Assembly (NCBI GenBank): GCA_008921705.1
Contig: VFFE01007088.1
Span: 261,379-325,378, forward strand
DNA from: Burhinus oedicnemus
Taxonomy: Eukaryota > Chordata > Aves > Charadriiformes > Burhinidae
DNA length: 64,000 bases
Reading direction: 5' to 3'
Positions 26,901-35,624 of this stretch are shown in pieces (the first letter of the stretch is position 1; the number at the start of each line of letters is the position of its first letter). The position numbers were made by a program, and so were the translations under genes. The notes under the pieces were generated by a model that saw only the letters and a list, made by a program, of their open reading frames with translations, did not search any database and was not told the origin of the DNA.

Positions 26901-29900
26901 GTAAGAGGTGACCTTGTACCTTCACTGACAGACGGGCTGCCTGTCCTGCTGTCAGCCTGCTGGGGGATCAGGCCACTAGGGCATTTCAGGAAAATAAAGG
27001 AGAAAGCTCAAACACCATTTAAAGGCAAGCCAGTCTGCTCAGCTTTTCCTTGTCAGTTTTGAGCATTACATAGTAGAGCTTCCATGTTAAGTAAGTTTGG
27101 TTTCAGCAAGTTTTGGTTAGAGCAGTTGTATTTTCCTCCTCATCGGGTTTCTGCCTAAAGCATTTACAGGTTTTGCCAAGCTCTATCAGATATTTCTACT
27201 CTGATTCTGAAATGAGACAGAAAGAGCATTTTTAGTAAATGACTATTACTTTTACCATGCAGGACTTTGAATCTCTGCTTATGCTGCAGAGATGAGTAAA
27301 TCAGTAGTATGCATTCACCGGCGTTAGCAGCACTAGACTGGTCTATTGGGAGGGTAATGCTGCTTCTCTAGCCCCAATTTCCTATGGGATCCAAACAAGC
27401 TGTGTCTTCATGATGATTATTTCAGATGCATAAGACATTCACACTAATTTGAGGATAAGTTAGTGCTTGGCTTGAAATGAAATTTAGTACAAACCAAAGC
27501 AATGGATTTTTATTCTCTACAGTTGTCTGCTTTAGCAGTGCTTTAGGGTTTTTCAGGTTAGGCCTAACCTCACCGCCTTTCTCCATCACTTGAGTATTGC
27601 AAAAGGTTGTCCTAATGAAGATTGGACTGTCTTTGCATGTATATTTTTTTGTATAAAATTGCAGTAAATGATGGAGCATGTACTGCTTAAGATATAATTG
27701 GTTTTGGAATTAGGAACTGATAAATTATATACATTAAAGCATATGTGTGTGTCTGTGTATACACACACACATACATATATTTTGACCAAGCCTGTTTAAA
27801 AAACTTAAAATTCTGAACTCTTCACATACTTTATTCTGCCATACTGCAAAAAAATGAGGTAAATTAAGACAAGAGGAGGAAGGGAGGTTTGATAGGACCA
27901 TCTGGAAGAGATGAATTCAAGACTGACACTGTAAGTTACTAGCATAACGAAACGCCAATGACATATCCTTTGGAATTTCTTACACAGATTGAAATTCACT
28001 CCTGTGCAGAAACAAGGATGCCAAGCCATAAATGCCATCAGACAGCTTTGCCTATTGTAGAATTACTATAACAAATTAAATGGCTAAGTAGTAGTTCTTG
28101 TAACTTCATTATTTAGTCTCTGAACAATCTGTATTTATAACCTCCACAAAGAGAAGAAATAGGAAAAATAACAGAGTTCTAAAATACACAGGTATTTCTT
28201 TATTCAGATTTTGAATCACTAGTGCTATGCATTGCGAAGGATTCACTGTAATGTTAGTTTGCTTGGTTTTAGAATAGTCTTTAAAATCTCCAAGTTGTGC
28301 AGTACTACTGTATTGACAGTAGTCTCTTCGTGAAGAAGCAGGAGTTGATCCTGCTCATTAAGCAGAAACTTCAAATGTCTTACTCCCACCTAGTGGAAAG
28401 AACATTAAGTTATGGCTCCCTAATATGTCAGGGGATTTAAAGAGAAGTCAAGTCTGTCTCTTCACATCTTGTGTGTAGACTAACAGATCAGGTCATCTTA
28501 GTTTAGCAGACAGTTAATAACTTCTAATAAAATTAATTTATTCTGGCATGCAGAACTACTGTTTCCTGTGTGCACTCCACTACCTGAAGAAGGTGAACCT
28601 TGCCATGATCCTTCAAACAGACTTCTCAACCTGATCACCTGGGAACTGGAACCTGATGGAGTACTTGAGCGATGTCCATGTGCAAGTGGCTTGATCTGCC
28701 AACCTCAGAGGTAAAGATCAAAACTGGGCAAGCAAACTGCTTGAAATTTTTGAGAGGACTCTTTCTATGGTAAATGGATACAGAGCTTGCAGATTCTTCC
28801 ACTCTATGAAGTGTTTTGACAGCTTTTCTCAGCACTAGCACTGAAACTTTCTCAAACTTAATGCTTTGTCCCACACAGATGTGCCTAATTGAGTTTAGCA
28901 ACACCTCAATCCAGTGTGATTTAAGTTTGTGTATCAGGCTGGTACTGCTTTTTAATCAGTCAGAAAGTACTAACAGCTGTTGAGATGTAGCATTCCAATT
29001 TAATTCTCTACATACAGCTCTTGTCCACCAACTTCCTCTGATAGATTGGGCTTGTTAGATGTTTTGCTTGCTTTCATACGTATTAAAGACATTTTAATAC
29101 ATGCAGTAAGTACAAACAGGCATGTTCCTGTACTACTGATAAGCTTTACAGAAGGTCACTTCTATCACAAGAGAAAAAAAGATATCTTTGCTTGCACTTT
29201 CCTTCAGTTTCAACCTTATCCAAGAAGCCAGTTTCCCTACCGCTGACTTAAGATCTGCTGTTCAGACTTGAAAAATTCACTGTGCAAATTTCTTCAGTAT
29301 CGAGTTTCATGGAATAGGAAGTGGGCTGACTGTATTTTCTGCTAGAAGCTAAAACTTCTAATATATCATGGCTTTAATCATTCTTTAAAAGGACAGTTAT
29401 TTGCATTATCAGCAATTTCACTGGGAGAAAATGAGATCATTTCAGTTTTGCACTAAAAGCATTTTTAGAAAGCCTACGTTATCTATGAAACAAGCTCTCC
29501 AAGTTTGTTCCTACACTACCGTTTTCATTCTATTAACTTTCAACAAGACAGCATAGCTGTGATAGAGAGGTAGATTAATATTTCTCTCTTCTTCTGTGTC
29601 CAACTTCATTTCTACATTTTTTCATGCATGAAAAGTAACTGGATCACATTTTGTTTCATAAATGTGATCTAAGGAAGCAAGCAGAGTCGATCCCATCCTC
29701 TCAGCACCAAAATTTTACTTAAATATTCAAATACCATTAACCTCAGGGAAGGTATGTCAGCAAATGTCATGTCTAGTAAGAAGGAAAACATTTCAGATGA
29801 GGATATAGAAACACAGAAATTACTTAGGCTGTGAATATAATTGAACTGTCCAGCTATAGTCACAAGAATTATTTGTTTAGAGTTATCACAAATACAGTAA

Positions 29901-31186
29901 TACTGTGCATAGCACCTGCCCATGACTCACATGGACAGTAACATAAAGCTGCTTCTGTGAATTTACATGGTGAATTTGAAGATTCAAGTAACAAGATTTT
30001 TGTTAAAAAAACCATCTCTGCTTGAAATGGGCCTTGGCTAAGTATTACTAGTGAGTGATAAACACTGAAACTATCAGATCATATCCTAGTGAATATGGGG
30101 ATAGTCTGCCCACAAACAGAAGTCTTAAAACTCCTAGTACAAGAATTAAAAATGCACACAAAATAACCTTCAGGAACATCTTTAGTTCATTTATCCCTTT
30201 GTTTCAAGTGAAAAGAGGCTGCAGCTTTAAGCAGTTGTTGAGGAGCACCTGGCACAAGCAGTGGTCACCTTGCACTGTCACAGGGACCTGTAGCCCTGTT
30301 CTGTCCCATGCAGTGCAAAGACATAACGGACACACCATGACCAAGCTCTATTCCCCTTCCTCCTGTCAACAACTATAAATCATTCTTGTTCTCTTTTAAA
30401 GTTCCTACAAGTGTGGGATGCTTGTTTGCAGGCAACTGAAGCTACTTTTCAAAACAAAGACAGCAGCAAATACAGGTATTACACTATCCTATTTAGAACC
30501 AAATAGACAATGCTCACAGTTTCCTCAATGCTACAGCTTCATGGCAAACAACAACATTTTTCCTGCATTCCTTTAAACTGGAGTATCATGTTTAACTTAG
30601 TTTTTTTTTTTTTATTATGACATGAACAGAAAGGACTAGTCATCACTATTGCTTGTATATAGAAGGGCCAGATTGCGCTGATGTCCACTGCCATCTTGTG
30701 CCCCCGTATCAAATGTTTTTTGCTATTACGATCTTTGCTCTAGCTCTGTATGTGGAAATCTCATCTTTTAACTCTCCAGCTGTCAAGCATGTAAAAATCA
30801 GATGTTTATAAAGTCAGCTATGGTAGATCTGACAGTATTATGCAATTAACATGCCTTCAGGTGGGGAGGGAATGAAAAATGTTCAGTAGCAAAAGAACAT
30901 GAAAAGACGTATTATATGACCAGATGTCTGTTTTTCCAACAGCCACAGCACTACATCTGTGTGTGAACTGTCTGTCAATGAAACCAGGAATAATGAAAAA
31001 GAAGATCCCTTAATCATGGATGAGATGCCATTTCTCAGCTTGATACCTAGAGATATTCTTTCCGATTATGAAGAAAGCAGTGTCATTCAGGAAGTGCGTA
31101 AAGAATTAGAAAGTCTGGAGGACCAAGCAGGTTTGAAGCCTGAGCCTGACTCAGCTCATGACCTGATTTTGGGAGATGAAATTTAA
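2147..31186 (+). CDS. DKK3: Dickkopf-3 (DKK3), complete coding region in seven exons
   Basis: Secreted glycoprotein of the Dickkopf family, a divergent member usually described as a modulator of Wnt and TGF-beta signalling and a tumour suppressor (REIC). Joined exons 2147-2335, 4430-4567, 5075-5158, 23783-23875, 25978-26122, 28554-28710 and 30943-31186 give 349 residues; human DKK3 has 350. Seen in order: a basic start and hydrophobic signal peptide (about residues 1-28), an acidic helical segment with [15 protein letters not shown] residues (about 46-60), N-glycosylation sequons at N88, N98, N113 and N196, the N-terminal cysteine-rich domain from C139 to about C187 with the [10 protein letters not shown] motif, the colipase-like second cysteine-rich domain from about C201 to C276, and an acidic C-terminal tail ending GDEI. 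The first four introns are phase 0, the fifth phase 1 and the sixth phase 2. No stop or frameshift is seen. Identification by remembered family sequence is very secure. Confidence 0.97.
2336..4429 (+). other. DKK3: DKK3 intron 1 (phase 0)
   Basis: Starts GTGAGG in the GC-rich island and ends TTTGGCAG. The first 600 bases are the tail of the CpG island and contain long GC-rich open frames on both strands that are composition artefacts. The remainder shows nothing recognisable. Confidence 0.85.
4430..4567 (+). CDS. DKK3: DKK3 coding exon 2
   Basis: 46 codons, residues 64-109, between acceptor GGCAG|ATG and donor GACAAG|GTATGA, phase 0 on both sides. Begins [16 protein letters not shown], closely like human MEAEEAAAKASSEVN. 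Carries N-glycosylation sequons NES (N88) and NKT (N98). This is the linker between the signal-peptide helix and the first cysteine-rich domain. Confidence 0.95.
4568..5074 (+). other. DKK3: DKK3 intron 2 (phase 0)
   Basis: Short 507-base intron, GTATGA to ATCAG. AT-rich; no repeat or other gene seen. Confidence 0.85.
5075..5158 (+). CDS. DKK3: DKK3 coding exon 3
   Basis: 28 codons, residues 110-137, between acceptor TATCAG|GTT and donor AATCAT|GTAAGT. Encodes [18 protein letters not shown], matching the human VFSETVITS block, and the sequon N113-K-T. Phase 0 on both sides. Confidence 0.95.
5308..5475. repeat. AT-rich low-complexity tract
   Basis: About 170 bases almost entirely A and T, with TTAATATTAATA-like repeats on both strands, in DKK3 intron 3. 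Confidence 0.9.
8515..8572. repeat. TA/CA microsatellite
   Basis: Imperfect ACATATG, TATATA and TACACATACATA units in DKK3 intron 3. Confidence 0.85.
15400..15560 (-). mobile_element. Old CR1 LINE fragment
   Basis: Plus-strand text AGTGCTGGAGACAATTTATT, then CTCAATCTAAAGTCTC and GTAATTTAAACCC, matches the antisense of the avian CR1 3' region as I remember it. Strongly decayed, no open frame, edges approximate. Confidence 0.6.
16703..16792. repeat. TA/TG microsatellite
   Basis: About 90 bases of TATA with TGTG and GTAT interruptions, in DKK3 intron 3. Confidence 0.9.
17548..17590 (-). mobile_element. Short CR1 3'-end remnant
   Basis: AGAATAGAACAGAATAGACT followed by TTTCAGTTGGAAG is the antisense of a CR1 3' tail (the usual form ends in a short repeated 8-mer). 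Only about 40 bases are recognisable. Confidence 0.5.
23783..23875 (+). CDS. DKK3: DKK3 coding exon 4 (start of first cysteine-rich domain)
   Basis: 31 codons, residues 138-168, between acceptor CTTCAG|GAG and donor CACACA|GTAAGT. Encodes ECIIDEDC then YCQF and CQLC, the first five cysteines of Dickkopf cysteine-rich domain 1; human has [16 protein letters not shown] here. Phase 0 on both sides. Confidence 0.95.
23876..25977 (+). other. DKK3: DKK3 intron 4 (phase 0)
   Basis: About 2.1 kb, GTAAGT to TTGCAAG. Contains a short CA/C-rich tract at 24907-24939; otherwise nothing recognised. Confidence 0.85.
24907..24939. repeat. CA/C-rich simple repeat
   Basis: ACACACACCCCCACACACCC-type tract in DKK3 intron 4. 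Confidence 0.8.
25978..26122 (+). CDS. DKK3: DKK3 coding exon 5
   Basis: 48 codons plus one base (residues 169-216 and part of 217). Acceptor is TTGCAAG|CAT, a less common AAG acceptor, and donor is CAGAAAG|GTACAG (phase 1). Encodes [19 protein letters not shown], finishing cysteine-rich domain 1, the sequon N196-G-T, and CNPGMCCAF, which opens the colipase-like domain 2. Confidence 0.94.
26123..28553 (+). other. DKK3: DKK3 intron 5 (phase 1)
   Basis: About 2.4 kb, GTACAG to CATGCAG. Holds a (TG)n/(CA)n microsatellite at 27741-27780. No other element recognised. Confidence 0.85.
27741..27780. repeat. TG/CA inverted microsatellite
   Basis: A (TG)n run followed at once by a (CA)n run (TGTGTGTCTGTGTATACACA and on), so it is nearly self-complementary. 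In DKK3 intron 5. Confidence 0.85.
28554..28710 (+). CDS. DKK3: DKK3 coding exon 6 (cysteine-rich domain 2 core)
   Basis: 157 bases: completes residue 217 (Glu), encodes 218-268 and two bases of 269. Acceptor GCATGCAG|AAC, donor CAGAG|GTAAAG (phase 2). Contains [26 protein letters not shown] and [11 protein letters not shown], all near-identical to human DKK3 and diagnostic for it. Confidence 0.95.
28711..30942 (+). other. DKK3: DKK3 intron 6 (phase 2)
   Basis: About 2.2 kb, GTAAAG to CCAACAG, with a T-run at 30601-30613. No element or other gene recognised. Confidence 0.85.
30943..31186 (+). CDS. DKK3: DKK3 coding exon 7 (last), acidic C-terminus
   Basis: 244 bases from acceptor CCAACAG|CCA to TAA at 31184-31186. 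It completes Ser269 and encodes residues 270-349: the last domain cysteine (C276), a divergent linker with an extra sequon N281-E-T, an acidic helical stretch ([18 protein letters not shown], like human YEVGSFMEEVRQELEDLE) and the end GDEI, where human has GEEI. The alanine-rich run of the human tail is absent. Confidence 0.94.
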
Positions 31187-31284
31187 AGTCCAACCACCAG
31201 ACAGTTTAGTTAGTTATTTCTAGAAATTTTTGTCTAGTGTCTTGCTTATATAAACCCTAAACACATACTGCTGGATAGAAGTGC

Positions 31285-31290
31285 AATAAA
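31285..31290 (+). terminator. DKK3: Candidate DKK3 polyadenylation signal 1 (AATAAA)
   Basis: AATAAA about 100 bases after the stop, followed by a GU-rich stretch (GGTGTCAGTGAG), the usual downstream element. Plausible proximal site. Confidence 0.5.
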
Positions 31291-31445
31291 CAAGGTGTCA
31301 GTGAGCATCCTTTCCTGTCCACCAAACCTGCATGTTCAAATTATTGTTGAATTCATTCAATCCTTGGACCAAACCTGCTGTCAAAGACAAATGAGAAATA
31401 TATCAGTGTTTCTTCTGGATTAGTACTTTCCCCTTGTACATTAGA

Positions 31446-31451
31446 AATAAA
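31446..31451 (+). terminator. DKK3: Candidate DKK3 polyadenylation signal 2 (AATAAA)
   Basis: AATAAA about 260 bases after the stop, with a weaker downstream element (AGTACTTGTACTC). Plausible distal site. Confidence 0.5.
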
Positions 31452-31475
31452 CTTACCAGTACTTGTACTCATTAA

Positions 31476-34200
31476 AAAAATACACGAGCATAAATAATTT
31501 TAAGTTATTAGTGACTACAGAAGTGACTTTTGAGTACCTATGTTTAGAACCACTTTTCTAGGATAAGGACCATCTACTTTGGACTGTTTTAATCATTTAT
31601 CTTAAGCAGGTTTTTATTTTTTTATTTTTAGAAAATAATCGGTGAAGCTGCAACATACAGATTCTGGGTGTCGTGTGTCCCGTCCCCTCCCCCCCATTGT
31701 GGAAGGATGGAAAAGATAAAGGCTGCTTACCCTTTTAGATTAATATACCCAGAGCTTCTTTTCAGCTGTGTACAATGGATGCCATCTGTCCTGCAGCAGG
31801 CGTCAGTGTGACTTAAGAACTGGTGTTCCATAGCTAGAGTATCCCTTGAGTTTTATACTTTCATATACAATGGTCGTTGGCCTCCCCCACTACATAAGGG
31901 GCATACTATCAAAAAAAGCCTACAACATTTTCCGTATAAATAACAAATAGTGTGTACATACTTATATCCATATAACACATTGGTTTCTGCATAGAAACTT
32001 TCAACTTGACTGTTCAGGGCTCTGTCTCTCAAGGGCAAAATATATTATTCAAAATTGCAGAACAAACAGCTAAATGGGCTGAATACAAAGAATACAGTTT
32101 CTCTGTTGGACACTTAGTGTGCAAAGTATCGATATCTAGGAGAATAGCACAGCTGCAATTACAAAGCCATGCCCAAGCTAGAGCTAAATACAGTGCCACA
32201 TACATGGCAGCATTTTGCACTACATGAACATACCTTCTTGGGTAATGTCGATTAAAGGATCTGTTGACTATACTCCATCATCACCTACCCTTTCTGAGAG
32301 AGAGTGAACAGAAATTCATTACTTCAGTTTAGCTGTTAAGACAACCTAAATAGCTTCTTCCATTTAGAGACTTGTGCTTCCCCTACTTGATTCTATTACA
32401 TCCAGAGAAAATTCTTTGTGAAATGGTTTGTGCTTTTAATACACTTCATAGGCATAAATCTGTGCGTGTTACAAAATGTGATTATCATTAACATTTTAAC
32501 AGGTCATTGATTTAAGAAATCAATAGCAATCCAAGAGTAAAATCCGATCCGAACTCCCTGGCTCCCAGCTGTCTCAACAGTTTGCTACAATGGTTCTTCC
32601 ACTATTAATGGTTTTTTGGGGTATAGATTTCCCCATCTGCTATTACACATGGTAAAAGACGATATGAGGCTCCAGCCAAGTAACTTTTCGTGGAGCTTCT
32701 TCCCAAATAATCCCCCTACTGCTTATGTTTAATTTGGAACAGTAGAGCACCAATAACTTAAGAGCAGCTACTAGCCTGCAAGTCTTTGATCACTTCTGAT
32801 CTATGAAAGCTTTTCAAAAAATGCATTGGGTACCAGAATTAATGTTAATAACCATTATCATTATGAACAAGAAGGATACTTCATCAGAACAGTCTGACTT
32901 TTAGTTGAAGGATTCACTTTACCACCAATCCTCACACCAACACATGCACACATACACGTACTCTCTGAGAGTTCACTGAATTTACCTTTCCTTTCTATCC
33001 CTAAAAAAATTACTGTGCTTTAGAGACAGCCCATCTATACAAAGAGAAGGAATTAAATATCATTTCAATTTTCCTGTTAAAAAAATACTTCGAGACCAAT
33101 AACTGTCCACAAATAATGCCTTCTTGATGCCTCAATCTCTGAAAGATAAAGTGCTGGCATTCACGAGAAGTTCAGCAAGATTTCTGCTGAACTAAGCAAA
33201 TTAGAAACTCAAGGCTTTTTGTTTCTTTAAAATGCCCATGGTCAAACTCAGAAATGTTTGAAATGATCAGAACGCAAAGCAGATGCTGAAAAATGTCTCC
33301 TAGAACAAACCAGAATATATTCCAGTACACACTTAGGCAGAAGGAAGTGCACCACTGGTCAGGAAATCATTATAAGGATGCCCCTCTATCCAGATTTCTG
33401 TCAATACTTAAGAGGTTTAAAATTAACTTCTTCAAAGAAGTTCTCAACAGGTGTTTCCCAAATAGGGCTAGAGATTAAGCAAGCAGGTTTTGGAATTCTT
33501 TTCTTAACCTTGCTTTATTCCATCTCTAGATTTTTGCCTCTCCAAATGTCTGAGTTTGAAGAAAATTCATCACTCGTTTGGTAGTTAATTTTTTTTTCCT
33601 CTCTTCCAAAACCTCCAAGGATCCTTCAGCAGTCTATATACATAGAGTAAATGGTAGTTTCATGAAGTACTCTGCCTACTGGATGGTACTCACTCTATGC
33701 TTCCTTTGCTCCTGCTTCCACCTTATCTGTGTTGGACAAGAGGTGGCACAGGTCAAACAGAAGAGGAAGAACGAGGGAATTCCTCTGTGCAGTGTCTGGT
33801 TCTCAAGCTGCCAGATTCCTCAGGATTTTAGGTTGCTGTGGGTCAGCATGCAAGGAAGAACTGAACGTTCAGTTATTGAAAATCCTTTTTCTTCTCTGGA
33901 GCAGAACTTAGCTGCCAATCATATCTGGAGCTTAGAAGTTTCACTGGTGAGGAATTCAATTCTGGAAAAGGAAACTTACAGTTGAAGAAAACTTTGGTGT
34001 GAATATAAATAAACAGGAGCAGCAGACAGGCTATAAAACACTTTGTGCAATACTGTGTACACAACATGGCGGGTGTGTGTGCATATACACACATATATAC
34101 ACACAGCCTTACAATTCTGACATTGCCTTGGAAAAGTCTATTTCCATGAAATAATTCTGTAATTTTTCAAATAAAAGCCACAGCATTTAATGATTAAAAT
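31476..34200. other. Region between the 3' ends of DKK3 and USP47
   Basis: The two genes converge on this stretch. It has no repeat that I recognise apart from a TG/CA tract at 34072-34106. Open frames such as 33578-33985 (+, 135 residues) lack any familiar domain. Part may belong to longer 3' UTRs of either gene. Confidence 0.6.
34072..34106. repeat. TG/CA microsatellite
   Basis: GTGTGTGTGCATATACACAC and on, between the two genes. Confidence 0.8.
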
Positions 34201-34223
34201 AACACAACAGAATGAACAAATGT

Positions 34224-34229
34224 TTTATT
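34224..34229 (-). terminator. USP47: Candidate USP47 polyadenylation signal (distal)
   Basis: TTTATT on +, AATAAA on -, followed on the minus strand by ACATTTGTTCATTCTGTTGT, a good GU-rich downstream element. Confidence 0.45.
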
Positions 34230-34773
34230 GGCATGTTCATTGTTGTAAACAGCATCTGGCAAGAAAAAGTTTACCAAAATCTTTTGATTGTTATAAATTA
34301 GGTGGTTTTCCAAAAACTACGGAGAATTGTTCTCTATTGATCTTTATGGACCAAAGCAAAAAATTGCTGTTCCTAGGCCTTGCAATGAAATCATGTTGAC
34401 TGCATCAGTCTTTGTACCACAACCTGAACTACCAAGTCTATGTGTTGAGGTGTTAGAGGTTGCCCCAGTATTTGACTACATATAGCTATGAAATCAACTC
34501 TGGGAAAAATAAAATGACTTTAGGTGGGTGGAGAAGATGAAAACTTGTAATAGTCTCAAAAACAAAATGTACAAAAAGTAGCTGAACAAAACAAAAACTT
34601 CATTAACAAGGGGAAATACAACCCTAAAGTACCCAGCATCATCAAACATAAAATGAATACAAATTTAAATAGGCAACTATACTTCCAAAATGTACACAAT
34701 GAATGTTGATATGTGAAAAGACATACCATGGTAAATAGCTGAACTGCAGTTCTGTTAAATGGATAGGGCAAAT

Positions 34774-34779
34774 TTTATT
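34774..34779 (-). terminator. USP47: Candidate USP47 polyadenylation signal (middle)
   Basis: AATAAA on the minus strand about 670 bases after the stop; downstream GU content is weaker than at 34224. Confidence 0.3.
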
Positions 34780-35403
34780 TACACATTGAACGCAATAGAA
34801 TAGAGCTGCTCATCGGCTTTCGTAACCTATTGAAAACCAGTTTACCTTACAACAGCACTTCTGCAAAATGAACCAACACCTGCTGGCAGCTTTCTGCAGA
34901 CACCCCTCAGACTACCTGTTTTGTGGAAGAATATTCTAAAACCTTACACTTGCAGTGCTTCCATTTCATCTTCGACCCTTTTCTGCTGCTTTTCTAGAAC
35001 CAATGTGTTAACATTTACTTCCCACTCTCTGATGAGGTAATGCGTGTATCAGTGAAACAAACAGAAAAAAGGATTCTTTCATGGCCTTTGCACAGCTTTT
35101 ATTATTAAGCTATGAGTATCCTGTTTGAGGCTAGTTTCACTAGCTACTATGTGCACACTGTCCTCAAAAATTTCCACTCATTTCCCTCCCCGCCCACTTT
35201 TTAGTTCTAATCTTTTATTTGCACATCCCTTTTAGCTTTACAGTACATTTGACTATAGTGCACAACATTATTCCAAGTCAAACAGTGACCCAAGGGGGCA
35301 CTGTGCTTCTGATTGGGAACACAGCCCAATCAGTGCTGGTGTCAGCGCTTTACACCTAATGAGTGTCCTGCCGTAATGGCACTACACAGTAGTAGTGAAC
35401 CTT

Positions 35404-35409
35404 TTTATT
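35404..35409 (-). terminator. USP47: Candidate USP47 polyadenylation signal (proximal)
   Basis: AATAAA on the minus strand only about 40 bases after the stop codon; it would give a very short 3' UTR, so it is less likely to be the main site. Confidence 0.25.
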
Positions 35410-35449
35410 TTAAACAAAAAATTCCCCAGGGAAAATGCTATAGCGAGTA

Positions 35450-35624
35450 TCAGTCTTGAGTCAAATCTTTATTTGGTGCTCCATCCAGATAAATTTTTAG
35501 TGCTTTTTCTTTACGAGGAGAGTAGGTTACCCGGTGTCCGGTCTTCTGGAGTCTGCTGCTTTCTTTTTTCATCAGTTCATTTCTCTGCTCATCTGTTAAT
35601 TCCATTAATTCTTCAGTTTTATCC
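35450..35624 (-). CDS. USP47: USP47 last coding exon
   Basis: 175 bases from acceptor TTTTAG|G to the TGA at 35450-35452. Completes an Arg codon, then [20 protein letters not shown] and the basic stretch [18 protein letters not shown], ending KDLTQD. Nearly identical to human. Confidence 0.95.

Larger units (their letters stand above)
31187..31475 (+). other. DKK3: DKK3 3' untranslated region (end inferred)
   Basis: Sequence after the TAA contains two canonical polyadenylation hexamers about 100 and 260 bases downstream. The end is inferred; a longer 3' UTR is possible. Confidence 0.55.
34205..35449 (-). other. USP47: USP47 3' untranslated region (extent inferred)
   Basis: Minus-strand sequence downstream of the USP47 stop. 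It contains several AATAAA signals; the one at 34224-34229 has the best GU-rich downstream context, which would give a 3' UTR of about 1.2 kb. The true end is not provable from sequence. Confidence 0.45.

Noticed and set aside
33578..33985. 135-residue plus-strand open frame between the genes
   Set aside because: No recognisable motif or promoter context; length is within chance expectation for this composition.
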